From positions 1 through 44,059 of the forward strand of contig CAZKMO010000006.1 in the NCBI GenBank assembly GCA_964554015.1: a stretch of 44,059 bases of DNA, in the 5' to 3' direction. This stretch comes from CAYUAG01 sp964554015 (GTDB lineage Bacteria; Zhuqueibacterota; QNDG01; CAYUAG01). The position numbers and the translations under genes are program-made. Of this stretch, positions 33,465-42,911 are shown piece after piece; the stretch's first letter is position 1, and every line of letters starts with the position of its first letter. Under the pieces are notes generated by a model. The model was not told where the DNA came from. It was given only the letters and a program-made list of their open reading frames with translations, and made no database searches.

Positions 33465-34865
33465 ATGTCAAAATATAACGAAAAAATTCTTTTATTCTTA
33501 ATCGACCTGTCCATGATCCACACCGCCTTCTTTCTCTGGTGCCGGTTGCGCTTGACCTTCGGCCTTTTTTCCGAAAGAACCTTCTGGGGAGTATTTCTGA
33601 TTTCACTACTGCTTTTTATATTCTGGTTTCTGCTCTTCGGCTTTTTTGGACTCTACAGAATAAAATATACTCAATCCCGCACCGATGAGTTTATCGAAGT
33701 TTCCAAAGCCGTGACCGTAGGTATAATTCTCCTGTTTTTTATCACTTTTGACATTGAACACGATCTCAATAAGCCTGCTCCTTACAGCCGTTTTATGATT
33801 GTGTCTTACTGGGGCTTATTGATTTTTACAATCAGTTTTGGCCGTATTCTTTTCCGCACCATTCACCGAAAATTATTGGAAGCCGGTTTCGGACGGAAAA
33901 AAACCATCATAATCGGTTGGGGAAAGGAGGCTCGAAAGATCTCTGAAAAAGTTGCTAATGCCCCGGCCTTAGGATATGATATTGTAGGATTTATTTCTCC
34001 CCAGAAAATCGAAAAAAATAAAAGCTACCGGCATATACCAGTAATGAGTGATCTCAATAATCTTAATACCTTGATTAAGAAAAAAAACATTCAGGAAGTA
34101 ATTATTTCTCTTTCTAAACCTTCTATCAGTCAGCTAGAAAATGTAATAGCTCAGTGCAATGGTTTACCGGTGGGTATAAAAATCGTTCCCCATCTCTATG
34201 ATATAATTATCGGTCAGGTGCGCACCAATCAAATATATGGATTTCCTCTTATCGAAGTACTTCCCACCATAATGCCCCAGTGGGAACAAATCATGAAACG
34301 CATTATTGATATTCTCTTATCCATAGTTATATTAATCGGACTTCTTCCACTCTGGATTTTATTTGCCATTATAATCCCTATCGATTCCAGGGGAAAAATA
34401 TTTTATACGCAGAAAAGAGTGGGAAAAGACGGTAAAGAGTATATAATGATAAAATTCCGCTCCATGGTATCAGGGGCAGAAAAAATGACCGGTCCGGTAT
34501 GGGCTACTCCTGATGATTCCAGGGTAACCCACTTCGGCAGATTTATGCGTAAATACCGCCTGGATGAAATACCTCAGCTCATCAATGTTATCAAGGGTAA
34601 TATGTCCTGGGTAGGTCCAAGGCCGGAACGGCCCAACTTTGTAAAATATTTAAAGGAAAAAATACCTCTTTACACCAGAAGATTGCGGGTAAGACCGGGG
34701 ATAACCGGATGGGCCCAAATTAAAGGGGAATATGATCAGACTATTGAAAACGTTAAACAGAAACTGCAATTCGATCTCTATTATATTGAAAATATGTCAC
34801 TGAGAATGGATATAAAAATAATCCTTCATACCATTTATATAATGATAAGTGGAAAAGGACATTAA
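33465..34865 (+). CDS. Polyprenyl-phosphate sugar phosphotransferase (WbaP/WcaJ-like, chain initiation)
   Basis: The 466-residue protein has four N-terminal membrane helices (to about 125), a CoA-binding-like Rossmann segment (KKTIIIGWGKEARKISEKV near 145), a further hydrophobic helix near 283 and the bacterial sugar transferase domain with KFRSMVSGAEKMTGPVWA, RKYRLDEIPQLINVIKGNMS, VGPRPERPNF and RPGITGWAQIKG. It transfers a sugar-1-phosphate to undecaprenyl phosphate to start each repeat unit. No Shine-Dalgarno is visible before the ATG. From here base composition returns to that of the flanking genes. Confidence 0.94.
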   Translation: MSKYNEKILLFLIDLSMIHTAFFLWCRLRLTFGLFSERTFWGVFLISLLLFIFWFLLFGFFGLYRIKYTQSRTDEFIEVSKAVTVGIILLFFITFDIEHDLNKPAPYSRFMIVSYWGLLIFTISFGRILFRTIHRKLLEAGFGRKKTIIIGWGKEARKISEKVANAPALGYDIVGFISPQKIEKNKSYRHIPVMSDLNNLNTLIKKKNIQEVIISLSKPSISQLENVIAQCNGLPVGIKIVPHLYDIIIGQVRTNQIYGFPLIEVLPTIMPQWEQIMKRIIDILLSIVILIGLLPLWILFAIIIPIDSRGKIFYTQKRVGKDGKEYIMIKFRSMVSGAEKMTGPVWATPDDSRVTHFGRFMRKYRLDEIPQLINVIKGNMSWVGPRPERPNFVKYLKEKIPLYTRRLRVRPGITGWAQIKGEYDQTIENVKQKLQFDLYYIENMSLRMDIKIILHTIYIMISGKGH

Positions 34866-34888
34866 AGTAACCAAAAAAGGATAGCGTT

Positions 34889-35989
34889 ATGAATATACCC
34901 ATGGTGGATCTAGTCAAGCAATATCAATCAATCCAAAAAGAAATTAAAAAGGAAATGGATAAGGTTCTGAAAACCGGATGGTTTATTATGGGACCCAATG
35001 TGGAGGCGTTTAATAATGAAATGGCCACGTATACAGAAACAACCTATGGTATTGCCTGTGCCTCCGGAACCGATGCCCTGCTGTTATGTCTTATGGCTAT
35101 AGATATTAAGCCCGAGGATGAGGTAATTACCACTCCTTTTACCTTTGTGGCTACTGCAGAAGTGATAGCTCTACTGAAAGCAAAACCGGTTTATGTTGAT
35201 ATCGAAGAGGATAGCTATTTAATTGATGTTGACAGAATTGAAAAGGTCATCACTGATAAAACCAGAGCCATTATTCCGGTGCATCTTTTCGGACAGGCAG
35301 CTGATATGGACCGGATAAACAAAATTGCTCAAAAATATAATCTCTATGTAATAGAAGATGCCTGCCAGGCAGTGGGGGCAAAGTATAAATCTAAAAAGGT
35401 GTGCAGTCTGGGGGATATGGGCTGCTTATCCTATTTCCCGGCTAAAAATTTAGGTGCCTTTGGAGACGGGGGGCATGTATTAACCTCCAACCAGGAGATA
35501 GCTGAAAAGATTCGTATACTTATGGATCATGGCTCGGATAAAAGATACCATCACGCCCGTTTAGGAATAAACAGCCGACTGGATGCTCTCCAGGCTGCTA
35601 TTCTCAGGGTAAAACTGAACTATATTGATGCCTGGAATGAGGCCAGAAAGGACCGGGCAGCACTGTATACCGAGTTATTAAAAAATGCCAAGGTAAAAAC
35701 CCCGGTGATTAAGGAATATAATGATCATGTGTTTCACCAATATTCCATCCAGGTGCAAGACAGAGACGGCTTACAGGAACATTTAAAAAAAGCAGGAATA
35801 GCATCGGCCATACACTATCCTATTCCCTTGCATCTGCAACCGGCTTATACAGAGTTTAGTAAAGGTAAAGGCAGTTTTCCCATAGCAGAAAAAACCGCTC
35901 ATCATATCATTTCTCTGCCCATGTATCCGGAACTGGAAGAAAAAGAAATCCAATTCATTACTCGTAAAATTATTGAATTTACGGGATAA
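34889..35989 (+). CDS. DegT/DnrJ/EryC1/StrS family sugar aminotransferase (WbpE-like)
   Basis: The 366-residue PLP enzyme has ACASGTDALLLCLMA near residue 55, PFTFVATAEVI, VIEDACQAVGAKYKSKKVCSLGD with the PLP Asp near 157, and the Schiff-base Lys in SYFPAKNLGAFGDGG. This subgroup includes WbpE-type enzymes that aminate 3-oxo-UDP-HexNAcA. With the WbpA-like dehydrogenase it suggests a 2,3-diamino uronic acid, but WbpB and WbpD counterparts are absent. AAGGA precedes the ATG. serS follows 14 bp downstream. Confidence 0.88.
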   Translation: MNIPMVDLVKQYQSIQKEIKKEMDKVLKTGWFIMGPNVEAFNNEMATYTETTYGIACASGTDALLLCLMAIDIKPEDEVITTPFTFVATAEVIALLKAKPVYVDIEEDSYLIDVDRIEKVITDKTRAIIPVHLFGQAADMDRINKIAQKYNLYVIEDACQAVGAKYKSKKVCSLGDMGCLSYFPAKNLGAFGDGGHVLTSNQEIAEKIRILMDHGSDKRYHHARLGINSRLDALQAAILRVKLNYIDAWNEARKDRAALYTELLKNAKVKTPVIKEYNDHVFHQYSIQVQDRDGLQEHLKKAGIASAIHYPIPLHLQPAYTEFSKGKGSFPIAEKTAHHIISLPMYPELEEKEIQFITRKIIEFTG

Positions 35990-36003
35990 AAGGAGTTAAG
36001 GGA

Positions 36004-37272
36004 ATGCTTAGCCTGAAATTTATACGAGAAAATCCGGAAAAAGTACGTCATGCCATTAAGGTAAAAAAAATGGATGTAGACCTGGATACTCTTCTGGCTC
36101 TGGATAAAAAAAGACGTGATCTCATCCAGCAAACTGATAATCTGAAAGCTGAGCGTAACCAGACGTCCGAGCAGATAGGGGAGTTGAAAAAACAGGGAGA
36201 GGATGCCATGGAAGCCATTATTGCTATGCGTAAGGTTTCCCGGCAAATCAAAGAAATCGATATAACCATCAGAGAAATTGAGGAAAAAATTAACCGCATT
36301 CATATATTCATTCCCAACCTGCCCCATGAATCCGTACCAGAGGGTGATGAAACAAACAATCAAATTATAAAAGAATGGGGAAAGGTCACCGAACATGATT
36401 TCCCCCTAAAACCTCACTGGGAAATTGGAGAAAGGCTGGGAATACTTGATTTTACCAGAGCCAGCCGTCTTTCCGGTGCAAATTTCGTCTCTTTCTGGGG
36501 GGCAGGGGCAAAATTAGAGCGTGCTCTTATTACCTTTATGATTGATATGCATGTTGAAAAACATGGATATATAGAAACCTGGGTTCCCTTTATAGTTAAA
36601 CGGGATATGATGTTTGGCACCGGTCAACTGCCCAAGCTGGAAGATGACATGTACCTGGTGGAAAAGGATGATCTCTTTTTAATACCCACGGCAGAAGTAC
36701 CGGTAACCAATCTTCACAGGGAGGAAATCCTGGCGGCTAAAGATTTACCCATCAAGTATACTGCTTATACACCCTGTTTTCGCCGGGAGGCAGGATCATA
36801 CGGAGCAGACACCAGAGGATTGATGCGTATCCATCAGTTTAACAAGGTGGAAATGGTCAAAATTGTGGAACCGGAACATTCCTATGAAGAACTGGAAACG
36901 CTGCTTCAGAATGCGGAGGAGGTTATCCAGACTCTTAAACTTCCCTACCGGGTTTCTGTATTGGCAACCGGAGATCTCTCCTTTGCTGCTGCCAAGTGCT
37001 ATGATATTGAATTATTTGCTCCCGGTGTGAATAAATGGCTGGAAGTATCTTCAGTTTCCAATTTTACTGATTTTCAAGCCCGCAGAATGAACATTCGCTA
37101 TAGAAAGAAAAAAGGCGATAAGCCCCAATTTGTCCATACTTTAAATGGATCCGGAGTAGCCCTCCCCCGCCTTATTATTGCTCTTCTGGAAAACTTTCAA
37201 ACTGATGAGGGAACGGTCATTGTACCGGAAGCTCTACGGCCCTATCTGAAAATGGATGTTATTGATTACTAA
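36004..37272 (+). CDS. serS: Seryl-tRNA synthetase
   Basis: The 422-residue class II synthetase has the N-terminal tRNA-binding coiled coil (about 28-105), the serine-site segment LIPTAEVPVTN, motif 2 TPCFRREAGSYGADTRGL and motif 3 LNGSGVALPRLIIALLENFQ. All expected catalytic residues are visible and length is normal. It charges tRNA-Ser. Its place as the last gene of a polysaccharide operon, with AAGGAG upstream, is unusual but means at least partial cotranscription. It converges on and overlaps the sulfotransferase gene by 14 bp. Confidence 0.96.
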   Translation: MLSLKFIRENPEKVRHAIKVKKMDVDLDTLLALDKKRRDLIQQTDNLKAERNQTSEQIGELKKQGEDAMEAIIAMRKVSRQIKEIDITIREIEEKINRIHIFIPNLPHESVPEGDETNNQIIKEWGKVTEHDFPLKPHWEIGERLGILDFTRASRLSGANFVSFWGAGAKLERALITFMIDMHVEKHGYIETWVPFIVKRDMMFGTGQLPKLEDDMYLVEKDDLFLIPTAEVPVTNLHREEILAAKDLPIKYTAYTPCFRREAGSYGADTRGLMRIHQFNKVEMVKIVEPEHSYEELETLLQNAEEVIQTLKLPYRVSVLATGDLSFAAAKCYDIELFAPGVNKWLEVSSVSNFTDFQARRMNIRYRKKKGDKPQFVHTLNGSGVALPRLIIALLENFQTDEGTVIVPEALRPYLKMDVIDY

Positions 37273-38095
37273 TTGGTTTGATAATTTTTAATACAATCTT
37301 TTGAAATAGTGATAGTTGCTCTTTCCAGGAATCATCAGGGTACAATCCTTTATAATTATCTAAGGATTGCCTTGTACCCATGTTTCCCGTTGCTACATGA
37401 GTATTTTTTAAATTTAATTTATTTATATACTCCTTAATCTTTATTTTAAATAATTTTTCAATTTTTCCTATTTCCATATCAGGATGATTACACAGATTAT
37501 TATAATTAATAATAATATAATTTATATTATTATTAATTAATAATCTTTTAATAAAATAATTCATGGTGAAATATCTAAACAATCCCCGCCAGAAACCTTT
37601 TCTATGTTTAACAAAAGATCCTATATTCCCAAAAATATTTCTTTTTATAAAAATAACCTTTAGATTAATTCCTCGACATTTCATTAAATGAATAAGTCTC
37701 CATAAACTTTTTGAATTATCAATAATATATTTCGTTTCAGGTTTATAGGTAATAGCATCCTTAAATATATTATGCAATAATGTGTATTCAGGGGAATTCT
37801 CTATAATGTCCGGAGTTACTTTCTTTTTAATTAAAATATATAATGATATCTTCAATCTCTCCAAAAAGGAGGGATTTCTGTATATAGTATACTTATTATT
37901 ATAAATATTTGACCAAAAGGGACACTGTTGAGAAAACACTCCACAGGTACACATTTCATCTTTTTTTTGAATTATATTAAAATATTGAAGTTCTCCAGCA
38001 TTAAATATCTGCGGAGAAGAGCCTACAATAAAACCTAATATTGTCGAACCACTATAGGCAGTAGAAGTTATATATAATACATCAATGTGTTTCAT
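37259..38095 (-). CDS. PAPS-dependent sulfotransferase-like protein
   Basis: The 278-residue protein begins ITSTAYSGSTILGFIVGSS, which fits the 5'-phosphosulfate loop of sulfotransferases (with SGST in place of SGTT). Near residue 145 it has KVIFIKRNIFGNIGSFVK, like the 3'-phosphate-binding strand and helix (R...S). Family-level function would be sulfation of a glycan or another surface molecule with PAPS. The gene is strikingly AT-rich, with many Ile, Asn and Lys codons, unlike serS beside it, and lies on the opposite strand, so recent acquisition is likely. A Cys-rich stretch (MCTCGVFSQQCPFW) near residue 48 is of unknown meaning. Confidence 0.72.
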   Translation of the reverse strand: MKHIDVLYITSTAYSGSTILGFIVGSSPQIFNAGELQYFNIIQKKDEMCTCGVFSQQCPFWSNIYNNKYTIYRNPSFLERLKISLYILIKKKVTPDIIENSPEYTLLHNIFKDAITYKPETKYIIDNSKSLWRLIHLMKCRGINLKVIFIKRNIFGNIGSFVKHRKGFWRGLFRYFTMNYFIKRLLINNNINYIIINYNNLCNHPDMEIGKIEKLFKIKIKEYINKLNLKNTHVATGNMGTRQSLDNYKGLYPDDSWKEQLSLFQKIVLKIIKPISNQ

Positions 38096-38139
38096 TATAT
38101 TCTTTTCAATTAGTACATATAATATAATGAAACCATTGA

Positions 38140-40032
38140 TTATAATAAAGAATTATTTTGTTTTCTAATAAATCGTCTCAAATTTTGATCAGAATAAGTC
38201 AATTTTCGTTTATGGTAAAAAAAATCCTGATTATCTCTTCTTTGCTGCTTTTTTTTTAAAGAATCATTAATCTTTGTAATTAACTCACCGGTAGTAAACG
38301 GTTTTTGGATTAAATCCTTACTGTTATCCAGCAGGTCATAGTGCCGTAATAAATAACTGGTAAATCCGGAAGTGAACAATATGCCCATACTGGGGCATAT
38401 TTTCTTAACTTTATCATAGAGTATTTTACCACTCACATCCGGGAGTACAACATCGGAAAGCATAAGATCAATTTTACTATTAAACTTATTTACCAGGGAA
38501 AGAGCCTGTTCACTGGTTTTTGCCTCTAAAACATTAAATCCATGATTTTTAAGCATGCAGGAAGTCATATGCAAAATACTTTCATTGTCATCAACTATCA
38601 GAATAGTTTCTTTATTTTCAAGTCTCTTGGGAATACTGTTAACATTATATGATTTTTTGGTTTCATATTTGTTTTGTGGCAATTGTGTATAAGCCGGGAA
38701 AAAAATTTTAAACACTGTTCCTTTTCCTTCTTCGGTATACACAATTATATCACCCTTGCTCTGCTTGATAATCCGATGCACCGAGGAAAGACCCAAACCT
38801 GTACCGGAGTCCTTATCTTTGGTGGTAAAAAAGGGCTTAAAAATCTGGGATCGAATTTTTTTACTTATTCCGGTACCGGTATCACCAATAACAATCATTA
38901 CATATTCACCTGGCTCCAAAGACAGATTTCTTGAGGTACAGTAAATATCATCCAGACTGACATTCCTGGTTTCCAGAATCAGTTTACCTCCATTAGGCAT
39001 AGCATCCCTGGCATTAATACATAAATTCAGCAAAATTTGTTCTAATTCTAAAGGATCAACCTTAACCGGATGCAATTGGGGATCCTTTTTTATAATAAGA
39101 TCAATGTTACGGGATATAGTGTGGGTAACCATATCCTTGACCTCATTGATAGTTTCATTTAAATTGATTTTATCAGGCATACAAATCTGATTATTGCTTA
39201 TAGCAAGTAATTTTCTTATCAAAGCAGATGCTTTTTCGCAGGTTTTGGTCACGGTTTCAATATGATTACGGTTTTTGTCCCCTTCAGGAAGGGAATCATA
39301 AATAAGGTGATTCTTGCCTAAAATTATAGTTAAAAAATTATTCAAATCATGAACCAAACTACTTATTACCTGATTAATAAAAGCTGCCCTTTCGGCTTGA
39401 CTGATTTGACTTTCTTGATGTTGCCTCTTCTCTGTATTCTGGTAACACAATTCTGGTTTCTCGGATGCACCTGATTGCTGCAAAATCCATACTTTTTTTC
39501 TCTGTTTATAATTATTAATTGACCATAGTGCGGCCAGGATGCAAGAAATAAAAATAAAAATGGTATTATTGCTGATGGTTGTCATATTATAATCATTAAT
39601 ATGTATAATAAAGGACGAAACATAGGATATCCAAGCTAATAAAAATAATACTATGCTTTCAGGAAAGGTTAGGGGTAACAGCACGCCCCAAAACAGGATC
39701 ATGATAATAATAGTGGGAAGAGATGAGCTAAGCATAAAAGGATTAAAATAATCCATTAAAGAAATTCCCGGGACCACCGTAATAATTATAAACAAACTAA
39801 GATAATAAGGATTAAGAGTAAAACGCTGGAGGTTATTGATAGATGCAATTACCATAGTAATTACTATCAGACCAACAGGAAGATAAATAAAAGTAAGCCC
39901 CCTATTTTTATTGACTAAAAAATCATATAATAACATTGCTGTTATAAAAACAACAACCACTGCACATATCTGAGTGACTGTTCGATGCATACCTAGTTTT
40001 CTGAATTTCTCATATCTTTCCTGTGTATTCAT
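38140..40032 (-). CDS. Hybrid histidine kinase with receiver domain
   Basis: The 630-residue protein has about six N-terminal membrane helices (to about 175), a HisKA domain with the phospho-acceptor His in SSLVHDLNNFL near 225, a complete HATPase_c domain (LNLCINARDAMP N box, VIGDTGTGISKKI, GTGLGLSSVHRII) and a C-terminal receiver (ILIVDDNES, LMLSDVVLPDVSG with the Asp, LIQKPFT with the Lys) near 480-600. No sensory PAS or HAMP domain is seen; the membrane part would be the sensor. No response regulator gene is adjacent. AGGGAAGG lies nine bases before the ATG. The AT-rich sulfotransferase gene lies 44 bp downstream. Confidence 0.92.
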   Translation of the reverse strand: MNTQERYEKFRKLGMHRTVTQICAVVVVFITAMLLYDFLVNKNRGLTFIYLPVGLIVITMVIASINNLQRFTLNPYYLSLFIIITVVPGISLMDYFNPFMLSSSLPTIIIMILFWGVLLPLTFPESIVLFLLAWISYVSSFIIHINDYNMTTISNNTIFIFISCILAALWSINNYKQRKKVWILQQSGASEKPELCYQNTEKRQHQESQISQAERAAFINQVISSLVHDLNNFLTIILGKNHLIYDSLPEGDKNRNHIETVTKTCEKASALIRKLLAISNNQICMPDKINLNETINEVKDMVTHTISRNIDLIIKKDPQLHPVKVDPLELEQILLNLCINARDAMPNGGKLILETRNVSLDDIYCTSRNLSLEPGEYVMIVIGDTGTGISKKIRSQIFKPFFTTKDKDSGTGLGLSSVHRIIKQSKGDIIVYTEEGKGTVFKIFFPAYTQLPQNKYETKKSYNVNSIPKRLENKETILIVDDNESILHMTSCMLKNHGFNVLEAKTSEQALSLVNKFNSKIDLMLSDVVLPDVSGKILYDKVKKICPSMGILFTSGFTSYLLRHYDLLDNSKDLIQKPFTTGELITKINDSLKKKQQRRDNQDFFYHKRKLTYSDQNLRRFIRKQNNSLL

Positions 40033-40328
40033 TTGCTTAGCCTTCCCTCTTTTTTTACCATGCTCTCATTATTGGTTGCTTCTATAAAACTATGATCCTA
40101 CTGGTAAAAATCTTTCACCATTAAGCAAAAAAAATTAGCACCTGTATATTGTAATACAAATTTATAATGATAAAGGAAAAATATAACTGTGGAAAAAAGG
40201 GAAGGTAAATATAGAGAATATAGTCAGGTAAATATAAAAAGGGTAACCATCAATATACCTGGCATAGGCCCGGGTAGGTTCAAGGTGTCCCTATAGCCCT
40301 TACTATACATTAATCTAAGGGAAAAAAT
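40033..40328. other. Intergenic region with a possible stem-loop
   Basis: No gene is seen. At about 40222-40254 CAGGTA and TACCTG face each other, and GCATAGG...CCTATAGC (about 40263-40299) could form a stem with a 22-base loop. These lie just after the ychF stop and may be a weak transcript end; no T-rich tail confirms a terminator. Confidence 0.3.
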
Positions 40329-41420
40329 TTATTTTTTGGCATGAAAAAAAATGAGGTCTCCATCCTCTACTAAATAATCTCTCCCCTGAATTGCGACCAG
40401 TCCTTTTTCATGAAGTATTTTGGTTGATCTATGTTCAAACAAATCCTTATATTTAATAACATCCGCTTTAATAAAACCCCGGGCAAAATCAGTATGTACT
40501 TTTTCAGCTGCCTCTACAGCTGTAGCACCTCGGGGGATAGTCCAAGCATGAGCTTCATTTTCGTTGGCAGTGAAAAAAGTATTAAGATGTAACAGTTGAT
40601 AGCCAGTCCTGACTAGCTTTTGCAGACCGGTTTCATCCAGCCCCATGGCCTGAAGAAATTCTAATTGCTCTTCATGATCAAGCTCAGCTATTTCCTCCTG
40701 CACTTTACCACAAAAAGGAATACAGGGAGCATCCAGGGAGGCAGCATACTCACTTAACTGCTTAACCAGGGGACTGCCGGTGAGGTGATTTTCATCTATG
40801 TTGGCAATGTACATGACCGGCTTGGCAGAAAGCAGATTCAATTCCCGGGCCAGGGCAGTCTGTGAGGGGGTAAGGTTTAATCTGCGAATTTCCTTCTCTT
40901 CATTAAGATGTTCGAAAAATTTGTGTAACAATTCAATTTTTTTCTTGGCCTCTGCCTCTCCACTTTTGGCTGATTGTTGAAACTGTTTCCGATGGGCTTC
41001 AATTATTTCTATATCTTTGAGCATAATTTCCAGGGTAACTGATTTGGCATCATTAACTGGATCCAGATGTTCATAGGGATGAGAGACATTTTTATCTTCA
41101 AAACAGCGTACCACATGGGCAATGGCATCACATTGGCTGATATGGGACAAAAATTGATTACCCAGGCCTTCCCCCTGATGAGCCCCTTTTATAAGGCCGG
41201 CAATATCTATAAATTCCAGGGTAGTGGGTGTTTTTTTAGCGGAACCAATAAGGGAATAGATAGTATCCAACCGCTCATCTTCTAAAGCAATAACCCCAAA
41301 ATGGGGATCGATGGTAGAGAAAGGATATGCCGAAGCTTCTACTCCTAGATTGGTAAGGGCATTAAAGATGGTAGATTTTCCCGCATTGGGAAGACCGACC
41401 AGACCGCAGTTAAATCCCAT
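40329..41420 (-). CDS. ychF: Redox-regulated ATPase/GTPase YchF (Obg family)
   Basis: The 363-residue protein has the P-loop GLVGLPNAGKSTIFNALT at the start, the DIAGLIKGAHQGEGLGNQFL switch region near 72, NIDENH as the altered G4 (YchF/OLA1 prefers ATP), a coiled-coil insert and the C-terminal TGS domain (AHAWTIPRGATAVEAAEKVH...). Length is typical. It binds ribosomes in the family. AGGT precedes the ATG, with a strong promoter at 41466-41494. Confidence 0.96.
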   Translation of the reverse strand: MGFNCGLVGLPNAGKSTIFNALTNLGVEASAYPFSTIDPHFGVIALEDERLDTIYSLIGSAKKTPTTLEFIDIAGLIKGAHQGEGLGNQFLSHISQCDAIAHVVRCFEDKNVSHPYEHLDPVNDAKSVTLEIMLKDIEIIEAHRKQFQQSAKSGEAEAKKKIELLHKFFEHLNEEKEIRRLNLTPSQTALARELNLLSAKPVMYIANIDENHLTGSPLVKQLSEYAASLDAPCIPFCGKVQEEIAELDHEEQLEFLQAMGLDETGLQKLVRTGYQLLHLNTFFTANENEAHAWTIPRGATAVEAAEKVHTDFARGFIKADVIKYKDLFEHRSTKILHEKGLVAIQGRDYLVEDGDLIFFHAKK

Positions 41421-41465
41421 GATTATAACCTGATTGTAATAAAAAATTATTTCCTGAACATAGAT

Positions 41466-41494
41466 AATATATTACAGATAATGATAAATGTCAA
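41466..41494 (-). promoter_or_regulatory. Promoter of ychF
   Basis: On the minus strand TTGACA (41489-41494) and TATATT (41466-41471) are spaced 17 bp, with the start of transcription about 40 bp before the ATG. It lies directly after the stop of the ABC permease gene. Confidence 0.75.
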
Positions 41495-41501
41495 TATACT
41501 A

Positions 41502-42911
41502 TTAATCGTGACGCAGCGCTTCCACCGGATCGATTCGGGCAGCTCTGATAGCAGGATACAATCCTGCTATTAAACTAATTACCAGGGAAAAGATCATGGC
41601 TGATATGACAAGCCAGTAGGGAATAAAGAAAAGATCAACTGGTTCACCACCCTGTTGGACAATATAATGGGTAGCCACAGATCCGGCTATTTTAGTTACC
41701 ACCCACCCCAGCAGAAGCCCAGAAATTCCTCCCAAAAATCCGATGGATCCTGCTTCCATGAAAAAGATACTTTGTATCTGCGATTCACTGCCACCTATGG
41801 CTTTCATGATTCCGATCTCTCTGGTTCTTTCCAGAATGGACATAACCATGGTGTTTATTATCCCCAATCCGGCTACAATTAAGGCAACCGTACCTATGGC
41901 ACCCAGAGCAGTATCCATAATAATAAATCCTTTTTTAAACTCTTTTAGTTGATCAGCCAGGGAAATAGTACCAAATCCCAGATCTTCGATTTTATTTCGG
42001 ACTGGTTTTAAATATTCCAGAGATTGTACTCTTACCAATAATGCTTCATATTCACTAGGCTTATGCTTGGGTTGTAAGAGATTCCATACAGAGTTAAAGG
42101 GAAGTCTGGGTATCTTTTCCGCAGTTTTTATAGGAGTGATAATACCTGCTCGGTAGTATCCATAGCTGAATTCTGATTCTCTTTTTTGAATCCCGATAAT
42201 GGTAAACTGATTTTCTGCCTGTTTAAACCAGGAATGATCCGGGATCCCCCTTTGTTGTATCAAATTAGTAAAAGAAGCAGGATCAATAACGGAAGTGTAA
42301 ACAGTGATTTTTCTGCCAATAACAGAATCAGGGGGTACATAGGTTACCTCAGCTGTATCCGATAAAGCTTTCTCCCCGTTCTTCTCTTTAATTTTTATTC
42401 CCAAAGATTTTAGAGTTTCCGTATTGATAATAACACTATCCTGTTCATCATTCTGGTAAAAATGTCCGTACTGCAATTGATTAAAAGGCTTATAGGTACC
42501 TAAAGCAGCTGGTATTCCCCGTAGGTAGGTTCTGGTCTCCTGCTGGTTAAATGTTACTTTCACCGGAAATGATATCTCCGGATAAGCAACCTCAACTCCC
42601 TCAATTAAGCGTATGGTTTCCAGGGCCCTGGTATTCAGGGGTGGAGTTTCCTGCTGGTTTTCTGGCTCTTCTCCTTCCAGGGCAGACACTGCCTGATTAA
42701 TATCTATCTTCTCAGGCAGTACCTGGATACTGGTAAAAAGGTCATTTTTTTTAAAATAATCAGTAACGTTTTTCTGCATCCCGGTGCCAAAGGAGACCAT
42801 GGAAACCAAAGCTCCTATCCCTATAGCTACTCCTAAAATGGTAAGAAAAGTACGGAGTTTGGTTTTCCATAAATAGGAAATCCCTAATTGAAACAAATCA
42901 TTGCTTCTCAT
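41502..42911 (-). CDS. ABC transporter permease, MacB/FtsX family
   Basis: The 469-residue protein has one N-terminal membrane helix (LRTFLTILGVAIGIGALVSMVSFG), a MacB-type periplasmic domain (about 45-330) and three C-terminal helices with the FtsX pattern (MSILERTREIGIMKAIGGSESQIQSIFFME and PYWLVISAMIFSLVISLIAGLYPA). It ends in ARIDPVEALRHD, the usual end of this family. Such proteins move lipoproteins, peptides or signals by mechanotransmission. The 4-bp overlap with the ATPase gene makes the pair one transporter. No membrane-fusion partner lies nearby in the window. Confidence 0.92.
   Translation of the reverse strand: MRSNDLFQLGISYLWKTKLRTFLTILGVAIGIGALVSMVSFGTGMQKNVTDYFKKNDLFTSIQVLPEKIDINQAVSALEGEEPENQQETPPLNTRALETIRLIEGVEVAYPEISFPVKVTFNQQETRTYLRGIPAALGTYKPFNQLQYGHFYQNDEQDSVIINTETLKSLGIKIKEKNGEKALSDTAEVTYVPPDSVIGRKITVYTSVIDPASFTNLIQQRGIPDHSWFKQAENQFTIIGIQKRESEFSYGYYRAGIITPIKTAEKIPRLPFNSVWNLLQPKHKPSEYEALLVRVQSLEYLKPVRNKIEDLGFGTISLADQLKEFKKGFIIMDTALGAIGTVALIVAGLGIINTMVMSILERTREIGIMKAIGGSESQIQSIFFMEAGSIGFLGGISGLLLGWVVTKIAGSVATHYIVQQGGEPVDLFFIPYWLVISAMIFSLVISLIAGLYPAIRAARIDPVEALRHD

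Noticed and set aside
40222..40299. tRNA or other structured RNA gene (GGTTCAAGG-like segment)
   Set aside because: No cloverleaf can be built; only short stems are present, so only a weak intergenic note was kept.
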